From the NCBI GenBank assembly GCA_003313425.1, contig NHZP01000051.1, forward strand, positions 62,001 to 126,000: a DNA stretch of 64,000 bases. Direction: 5' to 3'. Under the pieces are notes generated by a model that saw nothing but the letters and a program-made list of their open reading frames with translations, was not told where the DNA came from and made no database searches. Within the stretch, counting starts at the first letter, position 1. Each line of letters opens with the position of its first letter. The stretch is from Pseudopyrenochaeta lycopersici (taxonomy: Eukaryota > Ascomycota > Dothideomycetes > Pleosporales > Pseudopyrenochaetaceae). Shown here piece after piece: positions 31,428 to 43,199 of this stretch. A program made the position numbers and the translations under genes.

Positions 31428-33601
31428 ATAATTCCCCATCTACCACTGTTTTCAATACACTACCACACATGTGACCTCGGCTAAAAAAGGACCGAAATAC
31501 CACTGTTTCTTCCCCATTTCTTCCCCAAATGCCACTATTTCGTTAGTAGCCTCACCTCTTACATTAGCGCTTGAGTAGCTTAGAACGCGTCCGACGCGAT
31601 TTAAAATGGACGCGTTTTATCGTAAAATCGCGAGTTGTTGCGACAAAATAATTACGAAGAGTTACAATGGAGACCTCCCAGGGGCTTCCTAATACGCTAT
31701 ATGTTGGGCAGACGTTTATATCAATCCAGGCCGCAAAAGAGGCAGTTTTTCACGTTATGGCCTCCCAGAGACTCTCTTTTAAAGTAACATCCAGCGACCC
31801 AACGAGATTCCACGCTAGTTGCCGTTCTAGCAGCGACACAGGGTGCAAATTCTTCATTCGAATCGCCTATATGAACCGATCCGACCACTTTGAGCTTCGA
31901 AAGTTCGTCCCTCATACCTGCGACCTTAGCTCCCATCACGACTGGAAAGCATCAAGCTCTGCGAGGCTTATTGCCCACCGGCATGGGGATATGGTTAAGA
32001 GCGATTTTCAAACAAAGCCGCGCCAGATCCAGAATGCTGAAAGACTTCAGCACTCAAATCAGATATCGTATAAGCAGGCGTGGCGCGCAAAGAAGAAGAT
32101 CCAAAAGAGTACCTTTATGGACACAGAGAAGTCCTTCCAGCTTATCCTTCCATTCCTTGAGGCCATTACGGATAGCGGCTTAGACTCGAATACGGAGCTG
32201 GACGACGAAGGAAACTACGCCACTTCAAGGGCGAACGCTGCCATATCTAGGGATGACGATGGAACCTTTGAATGGTGCCACGTGGCACCACGAGCTTGTA
32301 TTCATGCATTTTGGCACTCCCGGAAGTTCATTTGTGTTGATGGTGCCCATATGAAATCGGACAACAACCTAGTTCTTCTTGTTATAACAATGCTTGACTC
32401 TAATGAGGAGATCCTGCCATTAATGTGGGGGTTCGCCAGAAGCGAGTCTAAAGAATCGTGGCTCAACTTTCTCCATGGTTTTAGGGAATATTTCCTGGAC
32501 AACCTTGAGACGACTGAGCAAGAACGTACCAATTTTGAATATCTTACAATCGTCAGCGACCGGGCAAAGGGTCTAATTCCAGCTATCTCGGAGGTATTCC
32601 CCAAAGCTTTCCATTATTGCTGCATACAACATCTTGCGGAGAACGTCGGAAACGAATACGGAAAGAAAGTCGAGAGGATATTCCGAGCTGCTTGCCTAGT
32701 CGACACTAAGGCGAAGTTTAAAGCTTGTCTTGACCAAATTGAGTCTCTGTCAGCTCCCGCGCGTCACTACCTCGATCATATCGATAGAGAGCATTACGCA
32801 ACATCATACGCACCACTGGTCGACTTCCCACGGTTTGGGCAAACATGTTCCAACATCTCCGAGTCAGTAAACAGCGCATGGATGGAGGCTCGTAACCTAC
32901 CAATACTCCATTCACTCCACCATCTATGGACATACATGATGTCAAAGTTCTACGAAAGACGTCATAAGCCCCAGAAAGATATAAAGTACACTAACTATGC
33001 CTTTGCATATTTCCAGAAAGAGCTTGAGGATAGCGACCAGTATCTTGTAACTCCTCAGGAGCGCGAGAACTTGGTAGCTATTGTATACCGAGCAAATCCA
33101 GGAGACCGGAATACTCGTCTTGTTCAGCTTAAAGCTCAGAAATGTTCTTGTCTCGCTTTTCAAGATCATAAAATTCCTTGTAGACATGCAATTGCTGTGT
33201 GTCGATTCTTCAATATTAAACCCGAGGATTATATCGCCAAATTCTACGAGATTTCTGAGTATCGTGAGCAGTACAAGTGCTCCCTATTGCCGGTTCTACT
33301 AGATGATCTCGAACCTGATGGGTTTACAAAGCCACCTGTTATCGGTACCTCCCGAGGTCGTCCAGTTAAGAAGAGAATGAAACGAACTACGCGAGAGACA
33401 GAGGCTCGGAGACGAGGAAATTTAGTATCGTCAAGCAACCAGAGGGAACAACAGGATGAAGCTCGAAACCGGTATCAATCAGGCACAACGTATTTCCAGG
33501 AACGAAGGACGGGCCAGGCTCCCAGCCCTCTTAGTCAACCTAGAGTATCCTATCACCGTCCTAGCCAGATCGCGTCTTCCCAGCACCTTACTGCACCTAA
33601 T

Positions 33602-36600
33602 CAGAGTTGCTAACAAGCCGGCCGGCCTGGTTGGCCGGCCTGTTCGGCCTGCTTTTAAGCAAGCAGGCCAAGCCAGGCCGCGACTCGCAGAAAACCAGGC
33701 CGGCCAAGCCAGGCCGAAGGTCGCGGCCTGGTAGCCTGGTTTCGGCCTGGTAGGTATGTATATGAAGCCGTACAAATCAAAGTTCAGTTGAGTTGAGATC
33801 GGATGAACTAGCCGCAAAATTTTGCCAAGGCTCACCGACAGGGTTTAAGCAACACGAGCTAATCATAATTTTCCAGGTGCTACCTGGGAGATTGTGATTG
33901 GCTTAAACCCTTTAATACTGGAACTTCCTCGAGCCTAACTCCTCCGTTAAAGACCTCTACCATGCCATGTCAAGTCCGATCGAAAAAGCGCACCCGTGAT
34001 ACACAGGCTACTCAGGAAAATATTCAAACCTTCGAGGAGGAGCTCCGTAGCGCTCTCCTTGACGCGCCAACCGAGACCGCTGCCGCAACTGCCGCCGAAG
34101 CCCTCCCCCCTAACGATAGCGATATCTCCTCTGATGATGAGCGATATACGGATAATTACGATGGGATTCAGTGGGAAGCGATTAAGCAATACATTAAGCC
34201 TCTCCGAACGCAGAAGAGGCAACCGAGCTGGATCTACAAGTACGGATACCGTGTGGCTTCGCTGAAGAACCCAAAACGGACATTTTTCGTCTGTAGACAT
34301 TGCCATCTTAAGAAGTCCACTCATAATCATATCTTTGATGTTACATCATCTGTTTCAGCTGCCGCACGCCATCTAGGGATGAACAGACCTGGCCATAGAT
34401 TGTGTAAGGACGGAAAAGTTACTGTCCAGATGGAGTCCAGTCAACAAACCTTACGGGGCCTTATTGAAGGCGCGTTTGAGGTCTCTCAGGAGATAGCCAA
34501 TGAGATTGGCCACTTTGACGTACAGTCTTTTCGGATGAAAGCCGTCATCTGGCTCCTTCAAAATAACCATCCGTTACGCGAATTCGAGACTTCTGCGTTT
34601 AAAGAGATGATTGCTGCTGCTAACCCTGAAGCCGCAGCAGCGGTTTGGAAGAACCACCAGTCAGTTACGCATTTTGTAATGACACAATACGATCTACTCC
34701 TCTCTACCGTACGCCGGCATCTCTCATCAGCGCGCTCACTAATACACTTTACCTTTGACGGCTGGACGGCAAAGGGTGGCAAGAAAGCGTTTCTTGGCGT
34801 CCATATACACTATCTTGATGACGATGGCAATAAACACGAATATCCCATTGCGTTACCACAGCTAGCCGGTGCTCACACGGGCGAGAGGCTTGGTGAGGTT
34901 GTCAATGACGTAATCCAGAAGTTCGGGATCGAGTCTAGCCAGGTTGGCTATTTCGTACTCGACAATATTGGCTCCAATAACGTTGCTGTCGACATCCTCG
35001 CAAAACACCACTACTTCAACGGTACCCACCGGAGACTACGCTGCGGCCCTCACACGCTTAACCTTGTTGGCCAAACCGTAATCTTCGGCATTGATAAGAA
35101 AGCACTTGAAGCAAATACTAGGGAGAGCGCTGAAGAAGCCAAATTAGAGGCAAGATATCTGCAAGAGTGGAGAAAAGACGGGCCGTTAGGCATGCTCCGA
35201 GACGTAATAGCGTACATCTCAACTCCGCAGCAACACGACCTCTTACGCGATTTTCAGATCAAGGCCAACGAGCAGCTACCGGATCCAAAGTTTCGAGTCA
35301 AAGAAATCAAGAAACCTAGCACTACCCGCTGGAATTCATATCACGACGCTTTTGAGCGCGCTGTTGAGCTACAACAACCCCTTGACGCGTACATGCAATA
35401 CCATATTGGACAGTATCGGATGGAAATGGCTACTCGGGTCGCCCGCAACCCAAACGCCGCGCTGGTTGACGTACCTGATTGGATGAGGACCGAAGGTTTG
35501 ACGGCCCAGGATTGGCAGGTTATTATAGACTATATTCGGATATTACAGCCACTCAAGGTTGCTTCAAAGAGACTCGAAGGACGAGGAAAATGTGGGCGTT
35601 TTGGTGCTCTTTACGAGGTTATTCCAACTTTTGAATATCTCCTCCGCAAGTACGAGAGCCAGTTTGACTTCTTAAAAGATGTTGACTATAACGAGGCGGA
35701 CGCTCCCGAAGATCATGAGCTTTACAACATTCGCGCTGCTTGGAAGAAGCTTCGCAAATACTACGTCAAGCTCGACGACTCTCCAGCGTATTACACGGCC
35801 ACAATCCTCCATCCCCAGTACAAATTCTATTGCGAAAACTCTTGGCTGGATACCCCTCACTGGCTGAACTATAACAACGCGCAGTTTCAAGCTCTCTGGC
35901 AGTCGTACAAGGGTGAATCTGGTAACTGTTCAGAGACCCCGCCACGGCCAAAACGCGTAAGGTATGACGCTGAGATTGACGACGATATCGATCAATATAC
36001 TGGGCCCGTTAAGACGCCAGGAGACGACGTGGGAGATGAGTTTATACGGTGGAAGAGAGTGGATAACCTTCCAAGAGATCACCCCCACGCAATTGATCCG
36101 ATTGCTTATTGGCTCTCTCTATCTACAGAATACCCGAATCTATCTCGGATGGCCCTTGATATACTCTCAATTCCTGCTGCTTCTGCTGATTGTGAGCGCC
36201 TCTTTTCAGAAGTTGGAGATATGTTAGAACCAAAACGGAGGAAGCTATCCGGCCAGCTTACAGCTGCGTTGACGTGCGTTAGGAGCTGGATCAGCAAAGG
36301 CTTTGCAGGTAAGTTAATACCCTCAATATGGGCGTATTGCTGATCTACTTAGATAACAAAAACTTAAATGCCTCCTCCCTCAGTGACGACGCTGTCGATA
36401 AATTATACAAGCTTTGGGAATGGCCAGAGGAAGACGAATGGTTAGATGAAGAAATGGGCCAATCAAGGTTCAAGAAATTAGATTAGTAATACCAATTCAG
36501 GCTTTTCAGGCTTTTCCCAGGCCAGGCCGGCCAGGCCACGCTCTTTCTACTACTCAGGCCGGCCAGGCCAGGCCGTTGGTTGGCGTAAAACCAGGCCGGC

Positions 36601-36646
36601 CAGGCCAAAAGCATTGGCCGGCCTGGCCGGCTTGTTAGCAACTCTG
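33602..36646 (+). mobile_element. hAT transposon with 8-bp TSD
   Basis: Target duplication CACCTAAT is at 33594-33601 and 36647-36654. Terminal inverted repeats begin CAGAGTTGCTAACAAGCCGG on both ends. GGCC/CCGGCC-rich subterminal repeats lie inside each end (33620-33740 and 36510-36640). Length is 3045 bp. It interrupts the MULE transposase gene. Confidence 0.97.
33962..36486 (+). CDS. hAT transposase, intact, two exons
   Basis: Exon 1 is 33962-36308 and exon 2 is 36353-36486, separated by a 44-bp intron (GTAAGT...TTAG, 36309-36352); the frame joins exactly (826 aa). The N-terminus contains a BED-type zinc-binding region (F-F-V-C-R-H-C-H-L...H-N-H). The RNase-H-like core has H-F-T-F-D-G-W-T-A and F-V-L-D-N-I-G-S-N. 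The C-terminal hAT dimerisation domain reads L-S-I-P-A-A-S-A-D-C-E-R-L-F-S-E near residue 745. After the intron the tail is acidic with W-E-W-P-E-E-D-E-W. No stop or shift is seen. With clean TIRs and TSD this copy looks recent and possibly active. Confidence 0.93.
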
Positions 36647-37560
36647 CACCTAATCAAAGCGTCTCATCTCAACTCCCCTACCCTATCCTTAATCATCACC
36701 ATAATTTCCCTAACCAATTCTCGATTGCGCAACCACCAGACTCAAGAGATCAGGATACCCTCTGGCAACGGATCAGGGCTATAAACGCGCGCCTTAGCGA
36801 AACTGAAGCTATAGGAGAACGCTACCGGGCTCAGATTGGGGCTCAGATTGGAGCTGTTAGACAAGCAGTAAACGAGAACAGAAACAATAACCATAACCAG
36901 CCTCCTACGGCGCAGATACCGACGACGTACGCAGAACAACCAACCTTGCAATCTCAGTCCTCTACAGATCTACCGGCCTCGCAATCAAATAGAGACCGGC
37001 CGTCGCCAGATACTGATGAGCTGCAAAGAAGCGGCACCTCACAGGATGATGCAGCCGCTTCACAAGTCACATACATTGACTCTACTGTTACGAATAATAA
37101 CTTCACGTTTGGAGCATCCAGCTCTGTCCCCAACATTACCATCAACGTCACAGCAAGTCCACCAGGGGGAAACAAAAGACCTATAGTAAGTAGGAACGAA
37201 GACGAGGGTAATATCGAGAGGGAAGAGCCTCCTGCTCTATCAACGCGGTCAAGAAAACGAGCTCGAACAGACCAATTGTAAGCATATAAATAGGGTTCTA
37301 GATCTATCATAATACAATCCCGGACCTATCTCTTCTTATGTGAAGTCGCTGACTGCCTGAGGGCCGCGATGGCCGCCAAATAAAGGTGGGCCATGCGATT
37401 AGTTAAATGGTGGCATTTGGGGAAGAAATGGGGAAGAAACAGTGGTATTTCGGTCCTTTTTTAGCCGAGGTCACATGTGTGGTAGTGTATTGAAAACAGT
37501 GGTAGATGGGGAATTATTACGCCAAGCAGTGGTAAGGCGGTCATTTGCCGCTTACAACAG

Positions 37561-37865
37561 AGAGCGGCTGTGGCAAATGCTGAGATCCTTCTAGAAGTGT
37601 CGATGACCACCTGCTCAACCTGCCCGCATCGTGTACACACGCTGTGAGCAACCCTTCAAGCTGCCCTTAGATGCTGAAGAGAAAAATACGAATAGCGAGA
37701 ATGTGAATTTTAGAATCCACCAAGTAGCGTTACATAGGGACAGCTGCTCCGTCGTAGGATTCTCGAAGCTTCGATATAGCAACACATAGCTTATATATTT
37801 GTGTGTATCCCCGTCCCTCTAAAAAATAGAGTTAAGAAAAGAAAAAAGAAAGAGACAATGAATTG
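37561..37865. other. 3' flank of the NLR gene up to the MULE target duplication
   Basis: This sequence resembles the region after the first NLR copy (27500-27700), including the TATATTTGTGTGTATCCCCGTCC stretch in inverted sense. It is shared element sequence, and no gene is seen. Confidence 0.5.
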
Positions 37866-40800
37866 TTATGTTGTTAATAACATATCACTAAATCGAAGGT
37901 TAATACTGCAAGTCCATACTCTTCCAGAGCCAACACCGATTGCAACTATATTCCCTGACACAGACGAGCATAATGGCCGGTATTCAGATGGTATCCATAG
38001 AATGTTTCTGCTAGCATGCTTGATCCATATGCCGTCTGAGCTAAGATTTGTGCCTACGTGCAGGGAGTTTTTAGGTTCCGCAATATCTCTCATACTAGGA
38101 ACTTCTAGGCTCTGAAGATCGATAGGACCTATTTCAGTATAAAGACAGGAGCCAGTAGAGTCAAAGGATAAGTTATGAAGAGCCTTGCCAATGTTAAATG
38201 TTCGCAGGCAGGCGCCGCTGCTCGCATCCCAGATCTTGACGGTGCTATCGTTCGACGCCGACGCCAGCTGGGCCGAGTCGTGCGAGAAGGCTACTGAGTT
38301 GACCCAATGGCTATGGCCCTCGAGGGTCTGCAGGCACGCGCCGCTGCTCGCATCCCAGATCTTGACGGTGTTATCGCTCGACGCCGACGCCAGCTGGGCC
38401 GAGTCGTGCGAGAAGGCTACTGAGTTGACCCAATGGCTATGGCCCTCGAGGGTCTGCAGGCACGCGCCGCTGCTCGCATCCCAGATCTTGACGGTGTTAT
38501 CGCTCGACGCCGACGCCAGCTGGGCCGAGTCGTGCGAGAAGGCTACTGACCTGACAGAACCGCTATGGCCCTCGAGGGTCTGCAGGCACGCGCCGCTGCT
38601 CGCATCCCAGATCTTGACGGTGTTATCGCTCGACGCCGACGCCAGCTGGGCCGAGTCGTGCGAGAAGGCTACTGAGTCGACCCAATGGCTATGGCCCTCG
38701 AGGGTCTGCAGGCACGCGCCGCTGCTCGCATCCCAGATCTTGACGGTGTTATCGCTCGACGCCGACGCCAGCTGGGCCGAGTCGTGCGAGAAGGCTACTG
38801 AGTCGACAGAACCGCTATGGCCCTCGAGGGTCTGCAGGCACGCCCCGCTGCTCGCATCCCAGATCTTGACGGTGTTATCGCTCGACGCCGACGCCAGCTG
38901 GGCCGAGTCGTGCGAGAAGGCTACTGAGTTGACCCAATGGCTATGGCCCTCGAGGGTCTGCAGGCACGCCCCGCTGCTCGCATCCCAGATCTTGACGGTG
39001 TTGTCGTTCGACGCCGACGCCAGCTGGGCCGAGTCGTGCGAGAAGGCTACTGAGTTGACCCAATGGCTATGGCCCTCGAGGGTCTGCAGGCACGCCCCGC
39101 TGCTCGCATCCCAGATCTTGACGGTGTTATCGCTCGACGCCGACGCCAGCTGGGCCGAGTCGTGCGAGAAGGCTACTGAGTTGACAGAACCGCTATGGCC
39201 CTCGAGGGTCTGCAGGCACGCGCCGCTGCTCGCATCCCAGATCTTGACGGTGTTATCGCTCGACGCCGACGCCAGCTGGGCCGAGTCGTGCGAGAAGGCT
39301 ACTGAGTTGACAGAACCGCTATGGCCCTCAAGGGTCTGCAGGCACGCCCCGCTGCTCGCATCCCAGATCTTGACGGTGCTATCGCTCGACGCCGACGCCA
39401 GCTGGGCCGAGTCGTGCGAGAAGGCTACTGAGCTGACCCAACTGCTATGGCCCTCGAGGGTCTGCAGGCACGCACTCCAGCCGTCACTCATAGCTGGCTT
39501 AATAGTCATTCCTTCGGGCGCTTCGTGCTGAAACAGCTGTCTAATCAAACTACCCGTCGGACTGAACAACAGCGCAGAGGCATATGTTTGGAGGGGGTAA
39601 CCTTCAATCGCCCCTTTGTGGTACATGAGGAATCGTCGTGCGTCTTGAACAAGCCGAGTAAGTTTATTTTGGACCTGCATCTCCTAGTTAAGTTAGCCTC
39701 TAGAAGTAGTACATTATCTAGACGTATAATTTCTGAATGCTGTACCTGTAAAAGTGACCATAGTTTGGATATTGATACTACACCCCTTTCTATACTATGG
39801 CATAGACTAAGTCCTTCTAGCCAGTAGAGATACTTCTTCCGTAGAAACTGATCGAGAACAGCCGTAACTTGTACATCGCTAACACTACGCGCACAAGACT
39901 TATGTTTTGAGTTGTAGAGATGATCAATCCAGTAAATACAGGGATAGCGCAACCCTGCTAATGGGTCTGGATTAGGCGGCTTGACGTTTTTGACAGGGAG
40001 TCCTAATGCTTCAAGTTTGTATATGTCCCTATGCAATGTCCTAGATAGGATTGCTAGCGATCTTGAATAGATTACCTGATGGACGGTTGCAGTGCCATCT
40101 GGAAAAACCTTTTTAAACGCCTTTGTGTGTAGGAAGTCCTTTGCGGATTGGTGCACAAAATAGATCGTGTCTTCTCGAAGAGTAAGGAATGATCCACAAA
40201 GGCTAATAATCTCTCGCACTGACTCTAGATCATCAACAAAGTTATCGAGTAGTTGCACGAGCGTAATTAATTCGGGGATCGTAACTGGTCGATAGAAGAG
40301 TACAGTTGACGCGAGCACCTGCTGACAGATCTCAGCACTATCTGATTCGTTAATTTGGTTCATCATCCGCTCGTACAAAGCGTCTAGCCCAGGCGGGAAT
40401 AGCGCTATCTTCTTTAGCACGTTCCATTTTGGTGTCGCTTTCAGGTCTTGGCATACTAACGCTACCCAGAGAAAGGTACCGTTAGCATTTGACGTTAAAT
40501 GTTGGAGCACAGCAGATCGAATCTCTACTTTGTATTGCTTTTCCTGCGCCAACTGGGCCACCTTTTGCTGGATGAAGATGTTGACTGCCGCGGCGACCGA
40601 CTCTGCGTTTAGCTCAAGGCTCAGTCTCACTTTTTGCCCGGCCCGCTCTAATTGTGCTTCGATATCTGGCCAATTACGGCTAGAGACAATCCACTTGACG
40701 CGGCGAGACGCAGATGAATGTTCTGCCACAAATTTAAGCAGTTTAGGCAGATCAGTGATGCATTCATCTAGGGCGTCGACGATTAGGTACGTCGTGCTCA

Positions 40801-41998
40801 GGCTTGGGTCTCGAAGCACGTCCACGAAGATCTCTGTCAGGGCTACCCATGCATTCGCATCCTCGAACAAGGTTTTGCCCGCGTGATCGTACTTCTTGCG
40901 GATGTGCGATACAAGCGACGGTTGCTGGTTTACGAGCATGTACAGCAATCCGCGTAACACAGCAGTGGCGCTGTTGATGCGCGAATCGGTCGCTTGGCAG
41001 AAAAAGTACGACAGAAGGGTAGATTGAGGCATCGAGCTGTGCAGTTCGTCGATGATGCCACAGAGCAGCATCGTCTTGCCTTTACCAGGATCACCTTTTA
41101 CCCATAACAGTCGGCTGTGCGGGTCCTGTTGCCATTGCTGGAAGGTATTGTTGTCGAGAACCCATCGGTAGGAGTCTGCTAGCAGCCCACCCTTTGTATC
41201 TTCAATACGCTTCTTGTCGTCACGCGGATCCGTATGCCGTATGTCTTGAATGCATCTTTCCCCCTTATGGATCTCGTCCATCAGACGTCTGAACGCGCTT
41301 GCCGCCCCTTCGCTGTAAGCCGGCGCTATCTCAACACCAAATATGCCTGATAATGAATACCACGCATCTTCGTCACGTTTGGTCTCCCTGTCGCCTTTCC
41401 ACCGCAGCCGCTCGTCGACGCCAAAGCAGGAGAGAGGAGCTCCGTCGAGCACTTCGTGTGGTATACTGGTGATTTTGTAGATTAATGGCTTTAGCGTCAC
41501 CTTGTCACCAAGCTTCTCTCGTTCTTTAGAAAAGAACTCGACTGTACGAGGGGCAAGAAGCTCTTGAAGCGTCCAACCGCGTGTGAACCAGCGACTTGAC
41601 CTGAAAGCAGGCTCCCAAGTAAATTCGCTAAGCATACTGCTGGCCTTCCGCTTCCTTGTTGATACGTCTGATAGGTATACATAGCATTTCGTCGCGTTTT
41701 GGTACCAACGAAACATGGACCTGATAGCCCACGAATGCTCAGCCTTGTCTGATGTATCGATGCAGCATGTGTCAATCCAGAAGTACTGCAGACTATCATG
41801 CCGTGCCTGTTCTCCGCAGAAGCGAATCTTCTCGTAGCCAGGCTTAGCCTTGCCGTCGCCTTTTACAAAGTCTGCAAAAGTCACCTCTTCGTCATCAGCT
41901 CCCCAAGTGTGTGAAAGTATGGCATATGGAGGTATCGCGTTATCGTCGAAGCTAATGATAATAAGCTCTCCATCTTCTTTGTACTTTAGAAGACGCAT
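37866..41998 (-). CDS. HET-NACHT-WD40 (HNWD-type) NLR gene, apparently intact
   Basis: The start is the ATG at 41998 (M-R-L-L-K-Y-K-E-D), conserved with the other copy. Exon 1 41998-39713 and exon 2 39674-37866 join in frame (4095 bp, 1364 aa). The intron is only 38 bp (GTACTA...CTAAC...GCAG). Domains are: HET (residues ~10-150: Y-A-I-L-S-H-T-W-G, W-I-D-T-C-C-I-D); NACHT with Walker A G-D-P-G-K-G-K-T-M near residue 305 and Walker B L-I-V-D-A-L-D-E-C near 405; a helical linker; ten WD40 repeats of 42 aa; and a ~110-aa tail shared with the other copy. Family members sense non-self and trigger incompatibility or cell death through HET. The gene sits next to TIR R2 and reads away from it. If the short intron is not used, the product would stop after the linker, without WD40 repeats. 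Confidence 0.88.
38208..39473 (-). repeat. Ten near-identical in-frame 126-bp WD40 units
   Basis: The 42-residue units are almost identical at the DNA level. Variation is confined to the residues after G-H-S (SW, GS, HW), one before SVAF (S, N, D, R), and the S/N-D-S/N-T before VKIWD. The array also leaves a long antisense open frame (38185-39531), a by-product of repeating a stop-free unit. Confidence 0.97.
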
Positions 41999-42539
41999 CG
42001 ACTCATATGGATACGTGGCGGCCGCGTGCGGTAGGACGAGACACGAGGGGCTTGATAGGGCAACCCTGGCAGGAGGATTGTGTGGCGACAACAACTAGCT
42101 TTGCTGTTTACGCAGAGGTCAGCCTAAGGAGAGGAGAACGAGCAGCTGTACAGCTCCAGACACTACGATAGTAAAGAAGCGTTCTGGGAGACGCGAGCTG
42201 AGGCTGGTGTCCTGTATCGTATTCTAGGTTTGACGATGGCGGCGCACCGTACCTCAGGCAGCAGTCAGCTGCCAGGCTGATCTTCAGCGTGACTGCACAC
42301 TGATAGTTTCGCCCATGATGGCACGTACACGCTTGCCGATGGACTAGTTGACAAATAGCACTGATGCCCACAAAATGCGTGTCGAAGACGATGGGGGGAA
42401 TTGTGTACTGTGGAAGCTTGCTGCGGCGTCTCCGGGGAGCGCAGCTCAGTGCTGTGATTAAGGCCTGCCCCATGGCGAGGCTGAGCAGCTGATCGTGCCA
42501 GCTTACCCTACAGCGACTCTCGGCAATTAATCAGTTATA

Positions 42540-43025
42540 GGTATAGCTTTGAATTCGTTACGATAACATACGATAATATTTGAGCACGCTACTGCAGGCT
42601 TGCTGCACGCTAAGACTTACTAGCGCATCCCAACGCTACGGGACACTTTTTACGATCTCTGCTCCCGCCCGGCGAAACTCCCGGACTTCATCTTAACAAG
42701 CTTAAAGGTGTTACTAAAGCTTGCCGCGATTATCTTCTTGAATTGGACTAGGTGTCAGGCCTTCCGATTTTCTTAAAGACCCTCCAACTCGCGCATAGCC
42801 AGGGGGGTTTCGACGAAGGGTTATTTGACGGCAGTAACGAATCAATCGACAGCACGACGAACATTGCGGATCCGCCCTTCGGAGGCTGATGGTCTGAAAG
42901 AGCCTTAACTGAAGAATTTAACCTGATCACTACACGTCTGTAGACCAAAGAACAAGAGCTTGCGAGGCTCCGAAGTGCGAACCTGTCCCGTTACACCGTG
43001 CGTCCCGGCACGCTTGGACAGACGT
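42540..43025 (-). repeat. TIR copy R2
   Basis: Inverted copy of L1 with many differences. It keeps the complete outer end (...GGCACGCTTGGACAGACGT followed by TA). The region 42420-42540 just inside it still resembles the transposase start (CTGAGCTGCGCT), evidence of a deleted transposase. Confidence 0.85.
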
Positions 43026-43199
43026 TATAACGTTAGTTTCAAATTTGTCGCGTGCGAACCCGGGCTCATAACTTTTTGAAGCAAGTGATTGTGTTCATTG
43101 TTATTATTCCTATAGGCGTGGTGCCTCACTCTTATATATACGCCCACGGCCCCTGTCACATATTGCTGTTTCAGTCACTGTGATGTTTGACAGCGATGG

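Larger units (their letters stand above)
31667..37281 (+). pseudogene. MULE transposase with SWIM zinc finger, split by a hAT insertion
   Basis: The first part (31667-33613) is an open frame of 648 codons, but its last four codons belong to the hAT end. The host frame resumes without shift at 36655 and runs to a stop at 37281; together the two parts make 853 aa. Domains are a FAR1/WRKY-GCM1-like N-terminal zinc region (C-R-S...C-K-F-F-I-R, H-T-C), and a MULE DDE domain with F-I-C-V-D-G-A-H-M, I-V-S-D-R-A-K-G, the C-C-I-Q-H-L motif and N-I-S-E-S-V. A SWIM finger C-S-C-L-A-F-Q-D-H-K-I-P-C-R-H lies near residue 490. The severed C-terminus is Ser/Asn/Gln-rich, with Arg/Lys near the end. The catalytic domain and SWIM finger are complete upstream of the insertion, so a truncated product may still fold. 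Confidence 0.9.
28671..37550. mobile_element. Mutator-like element (MULE) with nested insertions
   Basis: Both sides carry the direct repeat CTTACAACAG (28661-28670 and 37551-37560), a 10-bp target duplication typical of MULEs. The TIRs are about 146 bp. The right one is continuous (37405-37550). The left one starts CGGCAAATGACCGCC at 28671, is interrupted after 28709, and resumes at 31428-31540. The interior holds a SWIM-zinc-finger MULE transposase. Without its two guest elements it would be about 3.1 kb. It inserted in the right half of the NLR composite, between TIR L2 and the 3' end of the NLR gene. Confidence 0.92.
18379..43025. mobile_element. 24.6-kb composite TIR transposon carrying two HET-NACHT-WD40 genes
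   Basis: The outer ends are TA-ACGTCAGTCCAAGCGTGCC (from 18377) and the reverse complement TA-ACGTCTGTCCAAGCGTGCC (ending 43027). Two further copies of the ~460-bp TIR stand head to head at 27712-28643. The left half (18379-28180) holds a transposase and one NLR gene. The right half (28181-43025) holds a second NLR gene in the opposite orientation plus nested transposons. The sequence between the right TIR and the second NLR matches the first ~100 bp around the transposase start and then the leader of the first NLR. So the right half is a copy of the same element that lost most of the transposase gene. Confidence 0.75.

Noticed and set aside
38185..39531. A 448-codon plus-strand open frame opposite the WD40 array
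   Set aside because: It is antisense to ten identical 126-bp WD40 units. A stop-free unit repeated in register keeps the antisense frame open. No fungal family motifs, and the sense strand is clearly the NLR gene.
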